From contig OZ020592.1 of assembly GCA_963971535.1 (NCBI GenBank), forward strand, positions 54,195,150 through 54,259,149: 64,000 bases of DNA, in the 5' to 3' direction. This document shows, one piece after another, positions 1 to 10,840 of this stretch. Origin of the DNA: Notolepis coatsorum. Its lineage: Eukaryota; Chordata; Actinopteri; Aulopiformes; Paralepididae. A program made the translations under genes and the position numbers. Every line of letters starts with the position of its first letter. Within the stretch, counting starts at the first letter, position 1. A model generated the notes under the pieces. It ran no database searches, had not been told where the DNA came from, and saw only the letters and a list, made by a program, of their open reading frames with translations.

Positions 1-641
1 AGAGTTCTCAGAGGGGGCAATTCGCAGGTCCAGGGGGAGAGCATTCCAGAGCCTTGGTGCTGTCACCTGGAAGGCTCGATCACCCCTTGTTTTAAGCCTG
101 GACCTGGGGACCACCAGGAGGTGCTGATCGGCAGATCTGAGTGAGCGGGTGTTGGTGTAGGGATGGATGAGTTCAGTGATGTAGATGGGGGCCTGACCGT
201 GAAGTGTTCTGAAAGTGAAAGTGAGGACTTTGAAGTGAATTCTATAGTGTACCGGGAGCCAGTGCAGGGATACCAGAATGGGAGTGATGTGGCATGATTT
301 TTTTGACCTTGTGAGTAGCCTGGCTGCAGCATTTTGGACCATTTGTAATTTATCTGTGGATGATTTGGTGAGACAGGTGAAAAGTGAGTTGCAGTAGTCA
401 AGCCTAGAGGAAATAAAAGCATGCACGGACAGTTCTAGTTCAGAGTGAGATATGATGGTGCGTAGTTTTGCAATGTTTCTGAGGTGAAAGAAGCAGGTGC
501 GTGTGAGTGTTTTGACATGTTTGTCTAGGTTCATGGCCTGGTCGAAGACAACACCCAGGTTTCTCAGGTGGGGACGTATGTTGTCTTTAAGGGACCCCAA
601 GTGAGTGGCCACTCTAGCTGCAGTCTTTTCAGCTGCTACGA
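1..641 (-). pseudogene. LINE RT C-terminal region
   Basis: This continues the L2-type protein in other frames. Conceptual reading shows a SRLDYCNS-like block around 375-395, and a conserved C-terminal block containing APRLWNALPLDLR around 25-75. These are hallmarks of the C-terminus of L2/CR1 LINE proteins. A short open frame at 63-422 (minus) is out of phase with that signal and is not a separate gene. Frameshifts are present between 422 and 642. The last residues lie off the left edge. Confidence 0.75.
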
Positions 642-1241
642 TCAGCACCTCCGTTTTTTTGTGTTTAACTGGAGGAAGTTACTCCCCATCCAGCTCTCAA
701 TGCCGAGCAGGCACTCCTGGAGAAGGCTGAGTTTCTCCAAGTTGTCGGGTTTAAAAGAGCAGAGTAGTTGTATGTCGTCTGCGTAGCAGTGGTATTTAAT
801 GCCGGTGAATTTATTGATGAGGAGGCCTAGGGGAAGCATGTAGATGGCAAAAAGGAGTGGTCCTAGCACCGATCCCTGTGGTACCCCACATGAGAGGGGG
901 GTGGGGTCAGATTTAAAAGGACCCACAGCCACCGAGAACGTTCTCTCCTTTAGATAAGAGGCAAACCAGTTTAGAGTGCTCCCAGAGATGCCCACCCACT
1001 CCCTGAGCCTGTCCAAAAGGATGTTGTGGTTGACCGTGTCAAACGCTGCGCTCAGGTCCAACAGCAACAGGACCAGAACAGAGCATTCACCAGAGTCAGC
1101 AGACATCAGGAGATCATTGGATACTCTGAGAAGGGCAGATTCAGTGGAGTGGAGTTTGCGGAAGCCAGATTGGAATTTGTCACAAATGTTATTTTGCGAC
1201 ATGTGGGTGGTGAGCTGGTTGGCTACAACCTTTTCTAACAC
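642..1241 (-). pseudogene. LINE reverse transcriptase, palm region
   Basis: The open frame of 199 residues carries RT blocks in order: a LDLSAAFDTVNHNILL block near residues 60-77, CGVPQGSVLGPLLF near 113-126 and the catalytic YADD near 153-156, followed by the LNTKK stretch. It copies the LINE RNA at nicked target DNA in the nucleus. The frame ends at 642 by a frameshift into the next piece, and the N-terminal half (endonuclease and RT fingers) is missing, so it cannot be an active copy. The first Met is simply the first ATG after the truncation and not a biological start. Confidence 0.85.
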
Positions 1242-1243
1242 CT

Positions 1244-3153
1244 TCTAACATTCCTCCACACAAGAATATTGCCTGCATAAGTGAGGTACTTTTGTACAAA
1301 CTGAAGACGGAAGGTTGCCATTCTACTCTCTATGTGTATTAACCCTTGCCCCCCCCCTCATCCTTAGGCAAAATAAGAACAGCTTGAGGTACCCAGTGTA
1401 ACTTGTCCCAAAAAAAAATCAACTAAGATGGCTTGCAAGCTTTTTATCAATCCACTAGGTGGCTCCATACAAGCTAAACGATGCCATAATGCAGAAGCTA
1501 CTAGGTTGTTTATTATCAAAACTCTTCCTCTAAAGGACATCTTTGGTAACAACCACTTCCATTTATCTACTCTTCCTTTCATCTTTTCTATTAGCCCTTC
1601 CCAATTCTTTTTTACTGTTACCTCATCACCTAAAAGAATTCCCAGATACTTGATACCTCCTTTTTTCCATTTTAAGCCCCCTGACAAGACTGGTAAACCA
1701 CCAGACCACCTCCCCACTGCTAATGCCTCGCTATTTTTCCAATTTACCCTTGCCATTGTTAAAAAACTAAAATCACCAACACATTCCCCTAGAACATGAA
1801 CATCTTTTTGGTTTGTGACCAGGATTAAAACGTCATCAGCATATGCAGATAATATCTGTGCACTCTTAATGTCTTGGTACAAAACTTTGATCATCGCTAT
1901 AAGACCCGGGCTGAGACCAAAACGCTCCCAAATCTTCCAAAGATAGAGGTGCTCAACCCTGTCAAATGTTTTTTCTTGGTCCAGTGAAATAAACCCAACA
2001 TCTAAGCCTAAAGAACTAGAGACATCCAAAACATCCCTAATTAGAGACACATTGTCTGTAATGATCTGCCAGGCACACAGTATGTTTGATCTTTATGTAC
2101 GATTTCCCCAATCACCTCCCTGAGTCTGTTGGCCAGGGCTTTCGACAGGAGCTTGTAATCCGAACAGAGAATCGCAACAGGCCGCCAGTTCTTAATGTCT
2201 TGTAGATCTTCTTTCTTGGGTAACAAAGTTATCACAGCTCTCCTGCAGCTCAAAGGCAAGGACATGTCCTCAAAACTCTCATTGAGCACCTCCAGCAGAT
2301 CTTCACCCATCTCCTCCCAGAAAGCTTTGTAAAACTCAATGGTCAGTCCATCAATGCCAGGGGCTTTCCCCCCCTCCATTCCATGCAGTGCAGTGTACAG
2401 TTCATTCAGACTCAGAGGTTCCCCGAGACCGGTATTTTCTTCATCAGAGATCTTCGGAAGACCCTCGCAAAAAGAATCAAACAGCGGTTCATTCTCCTTA
2501 TATTCACTTTTATACAACTGCGAATAAAACTTCACTGCTTCCTGACGAATCTCTCCATCCTCTATTAGCTCTCGACCTTCAGCCGTACGCAGAGTGTGCA
2601 GAAATCGGCTATGTCCATTTTTCTTTTCCATACCAAAAAAATAACTGGAAGGTGCATCCATCAAATTAGCACTTTGGAACCTCGACCGAACCAATGCTCC
2701 CTGTGCTTGTATGCCTAGCAGATCTTTAAGCATACTTTTCTTGGATTTTAGGACTTCAAAATATCCTCGACTCCGTGTGGACTCAAACATATTCTGAAGG
2801 CCCTCAATCTCAGCCTCTAGATCCCTCATTGACCTTGTAATGTCCTGTGTGACATTAAGAGTGTATTGCTGACACAACTGTTTTATCTGAACTTTCCCAC
2901 AGTCCCACCACTGCCTCAGGGACATAAAATCCTGTTTTTCACCCCTAAACCTTTTCCAAAATAAAATAAAAGTCTCCTTAAAATTAAAATCACACAGTAA
3001 TGTGGAGTTAAAGTGCCAATATGCACTCTTTGGTTTTACCCTTGAAATAAAAACATCACTTAAAACCAACGAATGATCAGTAAAACCTACAGGCATAATT
3101 TTACACATCTTAACAACTCCACAATGATGTTTAAAACAATAAAACCTATCCAA
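1244..3153 (-). pseudogene. Tx1-type LINE ORF2, reverse transcriptase domain
   Basis: Two overlapping open frames (2041-3153 and 1364-2050) make up the RT. The first holds GGKAPGIDGLTIEFYKAFW and LPKKEDLQDIKNWRPVAIL and ends at VPGRS. The second starts at SLIRDVLDV and contains FISLDQEKTFDRVEH and the catalytic SAYADDVLILV. The join near 2041-2080 is a small frameshift. Beyond 1364 the C-terminal domain continues in other frames, and frameshifts coincide with a T-run near 1410 and a G-run near 1350. Signal stops near 1244 at the L2 junction. Confidence 0.8.
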
Positions 3154-3842
3154 CCTAGCTAGAGAAATTACATTTTCTCTAACATGAGTCCAAGTATATT
3201 GTCTCTTGTTGTGATTTAGCCTTCTCCAAATGTCTACAAGATCATGCGTTTCAATGAGTTGATTTAAAATCCTCTGTGATTCTCTGTGCGGTTCAGTGTG
3301 AAAAAATTATTCTGAGTGCAATTAAAATCTCCACCCAGAAATAAAAAATCATCAGAATTACAACTCATCAGAGTGTCATTGAGCTAATTTAAAAACAAGG
3401 CTCTCTCTGAACCAACCACGGGCGCATAAATATTAATAAAAACCATAGTATGCCTTTCAAACTTGGCTTTTACTACCATTAGCCTCCCCTCCACTTTCGA
3501 CTGTACATCATAAGATAATGGTACAAAACGTTTTGAAAACAAAATGCCAATCCCCCCACTCACTGAGGTCAGGGAGTTTAAAACCACCTCACCCTTCCAT
3601 TCTGTCTTCCAGTCTGTTTCATTTGACATATCACTATGCGTTTCCTGCACCAACATAACATCAATGCTTTTCACTTTGATCATTTCATATAACAGAGCTC
3701 TTTTCTTTATGTCCCTTGCCCCATTCAAATTTAATGTGGCCACTCTAAAATTACTGCTAATTAAAAATAAAGAGTAAACCACCCATGTGAACAAAGTCAC
3801 CAAAACCACAAAACTATACTGATTCCCCCCCATCATCATCAA
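3154..3842 (-). pseudogene. Tx1-type LINE ORF2, APE endonuclease domain
   Basis: The domain begins with RVATLNLNGARD, followed by the LVQETHSD motif (the metal-binding Glu), SGGIGILFS, and INIYAPV in an open frame at 3384-3842. The rest of the domain (a GGDFNC-like block near 3320, then LDRFY and TDHSLV near 3080-3150) is readable only after frame changes. The domain nicks target DNA for target-primed reverse transcription. Disruption between 3153 and 3384 shows decay. The MMMM start at 3842 is the first in-frame ATG, and its exact start is uncertain. Confidence 0.75.
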
Positions 3843-5251
3843 CTTTGTTGAGGTCCTTCCTAACCTTCTGTACCAACTTCCTCAACCTATATACTTCTTG
3901 ATCAGAAAAACGACCATCTCCTTTACACTTCATGTTGCTTCTGGCTGATGCAATGAACTGCTCCTTATCCGGAAAAAACTTTCCTATTTTTACACCCTTC
4001 CTATTTTTTGTTGTCCGTAAAAACATTTTCATTTCGGACAAACTATAGGGAAGTTCTGCTTTTGCATCTAAAGATGCCACACTCCCCCAATAATTAGACT
4101 CATTCCCATCGCCTCCATCCGAGTCCTCCCCTGTATCTTCCTGCGTACTCTGTGTACTACTGATCACTGTGTCCACACCGCTTTCTTAGCCTGAGAGCTT
4201 AACTTGTCTACTCCTGACTTCTTCTTCTGCCGAACAACCTTCAGCTTGTCTTCTTCCTCTCCCATGTCAATATCCTCTACCACTCCTTCCTCCACTCCGA
4301 CCTCACCACCTGTGGCCTTTGCCTCTGTGCCATCAAAAGGTCCACTTTTCTCCTGGCTACTTATCGTGTCCTTGCTGACACAAGCCCCTCCACCCTGTCC
4401 TTGCAGATCAACTCCATCCTCACCCTCCACCCCATCTTCACCTCCATCCTTTTTATTCTTTTCTACCCCCCCCCCCACATTTTCATCCCCACCATTTTTT
4501 CCTTGTACTGCGTCTCCTGCCTTTCCTACGCCTTCCTCGTTTTTATCACTTCTATCTGGTACAATAGCCTTCTCAGAAGCCTCCCACCACCCCTCTTCCC
4601 CTGCCCCCCCCCCTCAACACCTTGATTCACACCCCAAGCTGTTCTTCCTTTCTTTGTTGCGCTCTTCCCAGCATTTCCCCCCATGCTAGGCCCCTCCCCT
4701 GGGCAGGCTTTTCTTAGATGCCCCTCTTTACCGCATCCAAAACACCTCATATTCTGTGTTGTTGCAAAAATAATATACTCAAACCCGTCTATTATTACTT
4801 TAAAATTTTGATCCAACTCTTCCTCACGTTTGTTCATGATAATGAACGTCTGCCTTCTGTGAGAAACTACATGCTGTAATTCAGGTGCTTTACACCCTGA
4901 ATACATCTTCTTTAATGGAGATACAATCTTCCCATATCTGGCGAGTTCCCTCAATATAAGCTCATCGCCTATCAACGGGGGAACATTTGCCAAAGTCACC
5001 TTTTTCGCAGGTGTTGTGAGCGGCATCACCGCTACGAACGTTTTATTTATCACCAACCCGTCTACTAAAAGTGTATTCACCTTCATCAAATCATCCACAA
5101 AGAATACGACACCGCCGTTCATCCTTGCCGCAGATTTAACGCTCGGAGCCCCCACCACCCTCGCAACAGCCAGACTACAGTCCTCCACTGAGCAGGGAAA
5201 TGACAGTGAGACTTTAAAATCATGCTTCCTGGTCAGCTTTGCGAAATCCAT
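3814..5251 (-). pseudogene. Tx1-type LINE ORF1, nucleic-acid-binding protein
   Basis: The likely start is the ATG at 5251 (MDFAKLTRKHDF), because the residues upstream of it in the open frame are hydrophobic leader-like translation of the 5' UTR. The N-terminal half contains an RNA-recognition-like segment with a TPAKKVTLANVPP block. A CCHC zinc knuckle (CFGCGKEGHLRKAC) lies near genomic 4715-4760. A low-complexity Gly/Lys/Glu-rich tail follows and is broken by frameshifts into pieces at 4164-4478 and 3814-4176. ORF1 proteins of this type bind element RNA to form the retrotransposition particle. ORF2 follows immediately downstream. Confidence 0.75.
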
Positions 5252-5452
5252 GTCACTGTGACAGCAGACAGCTGCCCAAGCGAACACTGACAACGCTACC
5301 AGCCCACCACCAACACACAACCAGTCAAATAAACCACAGTCTAATTCACAACTTGACAAACAACATATAAATAGAAAAGTTAGAAAACTCACGTGTACCG
5401 CAGACTCTCAGCACCTCACTCAACACACCGCGCTTCACCATACACACGCATG

Positions 5453-5455
<3 letters not shown>

Positions 5456-5491
<36 letters not shown>
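5456..5491 (+). repeat. (AG)n / (TC)n microsatellite
   Basis: About 36 bp of perfect AG dinucleotide, read as (TC)n on the strand of the Tx1-type LINE. It sits directly at that element's apparent 5' boundary. Confidence 0.95.
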
Positions 5492-5494
<3 letters not shown>

Positions 5495-6377
5495 CAATCA
5501 ATGAGTATACCTTCCATGTATCGTTCTTTTGAATTGTATGTCTGCAGGGAGACGCAAATGTTTTTCTCTTTGATTCCCAGTTTTCCTGGATATGGATCAT
5601 CAGGTGGGTATAGCGTATACAGGTCGCCCACACATGTGAACCATGGATTAATTGCAAAATTAATCACATGATGTTCTCCATAGATTTGGTTTTGTTTATC
5701 AGAGATGGACTAAACAGCGACTGTGCAAGAATTACATTACATTTAACATTTTATCTGGATAACGGTATGTTACCACCACAGGATCCGGGAAGGCAAAAGC
5801 AACTCATTCTCCCCAAAGTATTTACACAAAATAACCTCTGCATTTAGATATTGACAGGGGAAAAATCATAATCAAAGCCTTAATGGTGTTATTTATAGAG
5901 AAAGTTAATTATATGCAGCTCAATGCAGTCGCGGATAGTTGTAATTTCAGTGCATGACATCAAGCCACAACATTAACATTTCCTTTCATTGTCACTTGAG
6001 CAACAAGATAATTTACAAATGTGAACAGACACGAGGCAGAATTGTCGAAGAATTATCCAAGATGTCCACCATAGGCTACACTGCTAGGTCCACACAGAGG
6101 GATGGACCTCCAGAGCAAAGTGACCAGACTGACCACAACTTTCATTACACCATTCTCTCATTACATGAGAGAGAGAGAAAAAGTTATTCAGACACGCCCT
6201 TCTATCAGAGCCACTTAGAATGAACAGGCCTAATTGATAATATGTGTATATGCTTTCAGTTGATACATTAAAAACAATTATCCAATCCATGACTCAAAAA
6301 CCATGATAGCATCTGAACTGTTGCACCCCTACACACAAAGTTAGGTAAAGTAGGGAAATGGTCAAACTGCAAAAGTA
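5492..6377. other. Unassigned sequence between two retroelements
   Basis: About 890 bp of AT-rich sequence. I see only short spurious open frames, no recognisable protein motif and no clear repeat family. It forms the left flank of the Ty3/gypsy element and its last five bases are one copy of that element's TSD. Confidence 0.5.
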
Positions 6378-6382
6378 AACAG

Positions 6383-7078
6383 TGTCACGGTCAGGGCTCG
6401 GGCCTTCCTCTGCCCTCATCCTGCCGCGCCCATATATGGGCAGCTTCCTGCTGGAGCGTTCCCACGCTGCCAGATGAACTTCAATCAGCGCGGCTGTAAG
6501 GAATTCCCTCATCAGGCAGCCCCTATATCACCTGGCGGATCCTGTCGTCCCTCGTCGCAGTGTTAAACTGCCTACCTAGGTACGACCCTTCAGTCCGAAG
6601 ACCTGCTAGGCACTCTCACATTATTATTCCCTGTTCTAACCTACCTTCTCTTGTGCCCAAGGACCTCCGTTCCAGCGTTCCCCGTCTGGACCCCCCCTGG
6701 AGCTTGTCTACGGAGTTCCTGCTCTCACCCCCGACACAGCCAGTGTCTACATTCTCCCGTACGGAGTTCCTGCTCTTACCCCCGACACAGCCGGTGTCTA
6801 CATTCTCCCGTACGGAGTTCCTGCTCTCACCCCTGACACAGCCGGTGTCTACATTCTCCCGTACTGCACAAGGAGTGCACCTGATAGAAAGAACATTCTC
6901 CCATACTGCACAAGGAGTGCACCTGTACTAACCCCAAGAACATTCATACCTGTCTGTCGTACATTTTCTGTATATAATTTCTGTCTGCTTGGGAAGAACA
7001 ATTAAAGCACCCTAAACCGCTCCATTCTCTCTCCTCCTGTGTTCTGCTATTGGGCTCCGCAAGAACCCCATCCTCACA
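6383..7078 (+). repeat. gypsy-1 5' LTR
   Basis: The 696-bp LTR is bounded by TG and CA. It matches the 3' LTR over its full length. Its polyadenylation-like hexamer is ATTAAA near 7001, whereas the 3' LTR has AATAAA at 12194-12199. Three roughly 50-bp tandem units and two roughly 42-bp units lie in its middle. Confidence 0.95.
6710..6930 (+). repeat. Tandem units inside the gypsy-1 LTR
   Basis: Three near-identical units of about 50 bp (beginning GGAGTTCCTGCTCT and ending ATTCTCCCGTAC) are followed by two units of about 42 bp containing CTGCACAAGGAGTGCACCTG. The same array is present in the 3' LTR at about 11908-12125, so it predates this insertion. Such arrays in LTRs often hold promoter or enhancer sites, which is inference here. 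Confidence 0.85.
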
Positions 7079-7091
7079 GAACACTGTGACC

Positions 7092-7171
7092 ATGACGTCG
7101 GACCCAGCAACACAGGACGTCGGGGAATGGAGCAACAATATACCTCAGACTTCTGCCGCTACTCAAGCGGG
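7092..7171 (+). pseudogene. gypsy-1 gag, N-terminal stub
   Basis: The ATG at 7092 lies 14 bp after the 5' LTR and opens a frame beginning MTSDPATQDVGEW. It is cut after about 26 codons by the Rex1-like insertion, and the Gag reading resumes near 8297. No canonical tRNA primer-binding site was recognised between the LTR and this ATG. Confidence 0.6.
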
Positions 7172-8296
7172 TGCCACCTGCAGAAGTTCTCAGACGACTC
7201 CTCCATCGTAAGCTACATCACCGACGATGATGAGGAGGAGTACAGAGCCCTGGTGGAGAGCTTCGTGGGGTGGAGCGACAGCAACCACCTCCAACTCAAC
7301 ACCAGTAAGACCAAGGAGCTGGTGGTGGACTTCCGGAGGGGCAAGAAGAGGCCCCCCCCCGATTCCCATCTCCATCCGAGGGGTGGATGTGGAGATGGTG
7401 GACTCATACAAGTTCCTTGGGGTACACCTGAACAATAAACTGGACTGGTCGGACAACACAGAGGCCCTCTACAGGAAGGGACAGAGCAGGCTGTTCTTCC
7501 TGAGGAGACTCAGGTCCTTCAATGTGTGCAACAAACTGCTGCAGTCTTTTTACCAGTCTGTTGTGGCCAGCATCCTCTTCTATGCTGTGGCATGCTGGGG
7601 AGGCTACATCAACTCAAGGGACACCAACAAGCTCAACAAGCTGGTGAGGAAGGCTAGCTCTGTGGTGGGAGTCGAGCTACCTAGACTTGAGGTGATGGTA
7701 GAGAGGGGGATGATAAGGAAGCTGGCTGCCATCATGGAGAACCCCTACCACCCCCTCTACGACGAGCTAGTCAAGATGAGAAGCTCGTTCAGCCACAGAC
7801 TCATTCCCCCCTGACACTCAACTAACTGCCTCGGACAGTCCTTCATACCAGCGGCCATCAGGCTCCACAACAGTGGGCAGCGACTAGCAGCCTCCAGGCT
7901 CCACAACAGGGGGCAGCGACAGCGACTGCTACCAGACATTGACCTGGGACTTATAGGAACCCAAGGAGGACAACCTACACTACCTTAGGCTTACTGCACC
8001 CTATGTGGATACTGTGATACTGTGAATAATGTATACTCAGTAGATAGTAAATTATAACACTACCTCATGCATACTGCACCTTATGTGACACTGTGAGTAA
8101 TGTGAATATTCCTCAGCTAGTCAGATAGTAAATTATATTGACCATATTGATCAAATTGTTTACACTGCATGTGTTGTTTTTTACTACCTGTATACCGTGT
8201 TTTACTACCTATACCCCCCCCCCTCCCCCCCATGCTGCTATGATGCCTGAATTTCCCCAAGGGGATCAATAAAGGAATATCTTATCTTATCTTATA
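7172..8296 (+). mobile_element. Rex1-like LINE, 5'-truncated, inserted in gypsy-1 gag
   Basis: The fragment begins inside RT at CHLQKFSDDSS, which corresponds to the catalytic block, and runs to the 3' end. The C-terminal RT coding ends at 7814. A 3' UTR of about 480 bp follows, ending in CCCCAAGGGGATCAATAAAG and a short (CTTAT)n tail, a pattern typical of Rex1/Babar elements in fish. It lies on the same strand as gypsy-1. Gag coding flanks it on both sides. I could not see a target-site duplication. Confidence 0.85.
7174..7814 (+). pseudogene. Rex1-like RT C-terminal fragment
   Basis: The protein starts at KFSDDSSIVSYI, where SDD replaces the usual ADD catalytic pair. It continues with LQLNTSKTKELVVDFRRG, the YKFLGVHLNNKLDW block, and a C-terminal region ending RLIPP. 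A frame change at a run of C near 7350 separates an upstream piece from the main frame (7227-7814). All N-terminal endonuclease and RT finger sequence is missing, so this is a dead-on-arrival copy. Confidence 0.8.
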
Positions 8297-9265
8297 TCCA
8301 GGCCGCTGTCAACGGACACGCCATTCTGGTAAATCAACACTCACAGATACTGGACGAAACCATTGCCCAACTCAGCGCTCTCACGCTCAGCTCCGCGAAG
8401 CGAGACAGACAATTTGAGCGCTTCAATGCGTATGTCACTGCCCAGAGAGACGTTCCACCTGTTGTCTCCCCACCCGTGGTATCCCCACCTGTTGTACCCC
8501 AGTACAGGGAGCCCCATGTACCCGCGCCAGAACGTTATGACGGAAACGTCTCTAAGTGTCGTGCTTTTCTGTTCCAATGTTCATTAGTATTCGGGCAACA
8601 GCCACAAACCTTCCAGAGCGAAAAGTCCAAAGTCTCCTACCTGTTAGGTTTGCTCACGGGTCCCGCGCTAGAATGGGCAACCGCGCTCCACTGCAGTAAT
8701 TCCCCCCTCTGCGATTCGTACTCTGATTACATCGGCGATATGCAAAAGGTTTTCGACCATCCCCCCGGTTGTTCGGATAGTACTGCCGCCTTGTTTGCAA
8801 TCCGCCAAGGCCATCGCAGCGTGAGCGAGTATGCTATTGAATTCCGTATCCTGGCAGCGGGTTCAGAATGGAACGACACGCCGTTACGAGGGGCTTTCTG
8901 CCAGGGCCTCAGCGACGTCCTAAAAGACGAATTGGTGTCTAAGGAGAAGCCAACTTCCCCTGACGAGTTGATTAACTTAGCCAGAAATTTGGACACACGC
9001 ATTCGCGAACGCCGCCGTGAGAAGGCTTGCGCCGTCAGTAGTGTGCCGCTGCAGAGCCGCAGACCCGGAACGCGCTGTCAATAATGTGCCGCCGCAGAGC
9101 CGAAGACTCGGAGCCTATGGAACTCGACCGCTCTCGCCTCCCTCTCCGCGAACGCCGTCACAGACTCAGGACAGGGGCATGTTTGTACTGCGGGCAACTC
9201 GGCCACTCCATCGCTTCATGCTCGGTTTGCCCAAACAACGGGGCTCGACAGTGACGCTGGGCGCA
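8297..9265 (+). pseudogene. gypsy-1 gag, capsid and zinc-knuckle region
   Basis: Gag resumes at IQAAVNGHAILVNQHSQILD and runs through a capsid-like region (GLLTGPALEWATAL, then SVSEYAIEFRILA) typical of retrotransposon Gag. The main frame stops at 9084. A CCHC knuckle ([14 protein letters not shown]) follows in another frame at about 9180-9225, so one frameshift lies near 9060-9084. The capsid packages element RNA in cytoplasmic particles. The knuckle binds that RNA. Confidence 0.8.
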
Positions 9266-10840
9266 AGTACGAGCCTTAATTATGTTCCCAGCTCCGGCCC
9301 AAATATGCAATTCAGTGCCACACTTTATCACAATGGTCAATCGCTCCCTCTGTCCGCGCTGGTCGACTCTATGGCGGAGCATGTCCAGCATGTCCGCCGG
9401 GTCCTCCAACGCCTACTGGAGAACAAGCTGTTCGTCAAGGCGGAGAAGTGTGAGTTCCACATCTCCTCCATCGGGTTCCTCAGCTACATCATCGAGGGCG
9501 GCAAGATCCGGGCAGACGCCGAGAAGATCAAGGCGGTGTCCGACTGGCCCCGTCCCACCAACGTCAAGCAGCTCCAACGCTTTCTGGGGTTTGCTAACTT
9601 CTACCGGCGTTTCATCAGGGACTACAGCCGGGTCGCTGCACCCCTCACCCAACTCACCTCGCCTTCTGTGCCCTTCGTCTGGTCTGACAGAGTGGACTCC
9701 GCCTTCGCCGAGCTGCGCCGGCGCTTCACCTCCACGCCCATCCTCGTCCAGCCGGACGCGTCCCACCAGTTCGTGGTGGAGGTTGACGCCTCAAGTACCG
9801 GAGTAGGGGCGGTCCTCTCCCAACGCTCCGCTCTCGACCAGAGACTGCATCCCTGCGCCTTATTCTCTCGCCGCCTGACCCCAGCGGAGGTCAACTACGA
9901 CATCGGGAACCTGGAGCTCCTGGCGGTCAAACTGGCCCTGGAGGAATGGAGGCACTGGCTGGAGGGCTCAGAAATCCCCTTCCTGGTCTGGACTGACCAC
10001 AAGAACCTTGCCTACGTCCAGACGGCCAAGCGCCTGAACTCCCGCCAGGCACACTGGGCACTGTTCTTCGCCAGGTTCAATTTCACCCTGACCAACAGGC
10101 CTGGCTCCAAGAATACCAAGCCAGACGCCCTCTCCCGGCAGTTTGTCCCCGAAGAGGGTCCCGCACACCCTGACACTATCCTCCCCTCTTCCTGCTTGGT
10201 GGTCGCCACCACCTGGGAGATCCAGTCCGTCGTCCGGGAGGCCCAGCGCGTCCAGCCTGATCCAGGTAACGGCCCACCTAACTGGATTTTTGTCCCCGAC
10301 CTTGTCCGCTCCCAGGTGCTCCAGTGGGTCCACGCCTCCCGGTTCTCCTGTCATCCTGGGATCAACCGTACCCTGTCCCTGCTGAGGCGGCACTTCTGGT
10401 GGGTCTCCATGAAGGAAGACACCCGCGCCTTCGCCCTTGCATGCACCGTCTGTGCTCGTGGGAAGGCTTCCCACCAACCACCCGCCGGGCTCCTCCGTCC
10501 GATCCCTGTTCCCGGTCGGCCCTGGTTGCACGTCGCCCTGGACTTCGTCACCGGTCTGCCTCCCTCGCACGGTAACAGTCATTCTATCGTTGACCGTTTC
10601 TCGAAGGCTGTGCACTTTGTTGCTCTCCCCAAACTCCCCTCTGCTTCAGAAACCGCGGACCTGATGGTGCTCCACGTCTTCCGCCTCCACGGGATCCCGG
10701 TGGACATCGTCTCTGACAGGGGCCCGCAATTCATCTCCCAAGTCTGGAAGGCCTTCTTCTCTCCTCCGGGTACCACCCGCAGACCAACGGTCAGTCGGAG
10801 CGGGCCAACCAGGACCTGGGGTCCGCCCTTCGCTGCGTGA
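9266..10840 (+). pseudogene. gypsy-1 pol: protease stub, RT thumb, RNase H, integrase N-part
   Basis: The open frame covers 9017-10840. A retropepsin start (ALVDS) at about 9360-9371 is followed directly by sequence that normally lies after the RT catalytic motif ([13 protein letters not shown]). The rest of the protease and the RT palm with YxDD are therefore deleted in frame. RT thumb, RNase H ([16 protein letters not shown] near 9780) and the HHCC integrase finger (HPGIN, then CTVCARGK near 10350-10470) follow, and the integrase core begins with [10 protein letters not shown] and [11 protein letters not shown] small deletion near 10580 and a frameshift near 10770 break the core. Confidence 0.85.

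Larger units (their letters stand above)
1..1243 (-). mobile_element. L2/CR1-group LINE, 5'-truncated copy
   Basis: This minus-strand LINE fragment enters the coding region in the middle of the reverse transcriptase and runs off the left edge of the window. Its right (5') limit is near 1243, where the reading changes from L2-type to Tx1-type RT protein. That makes it a typical 5'-truncated retrotransposition product that landed in the neighbouring Tx1 element or fused to it. The 3' tail and target-site duplication lie outside the window. The family call rests on protein motifs typical of fish L2/CR1 elements. Confidence 0.85.
1244..5455 (-). mobile_element. Tx1-clade (L1-type) LINE, two ORFs, decayed
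   Basis: A near-complete two-ORF non-LTR element reads leftwards. Its order is a short 5' leader next to a (TC)n tract, ORF1 with a CCHC knuckle, then ORF2 with APE endonuclease and RT. Coding signal of the RT C-terminus continues to about 1244, where an L2 fragment takes over, so the ORF2 end and 3' UTR are absent here. ORF1 and RT style (PAKKVT block, KAPGIDGLT block, LPKKEDLQD block) fit the Tx1 clade known from frogs and fish. At least four frameshifts make it inactive. Confidence 0.85.

Noticed and set aside
4204-4689. Plus-strand Ser/Pro-rich frame
   Set aside because: It is the antisense shadow of the Tx1 ORF1 low-complexity tail.
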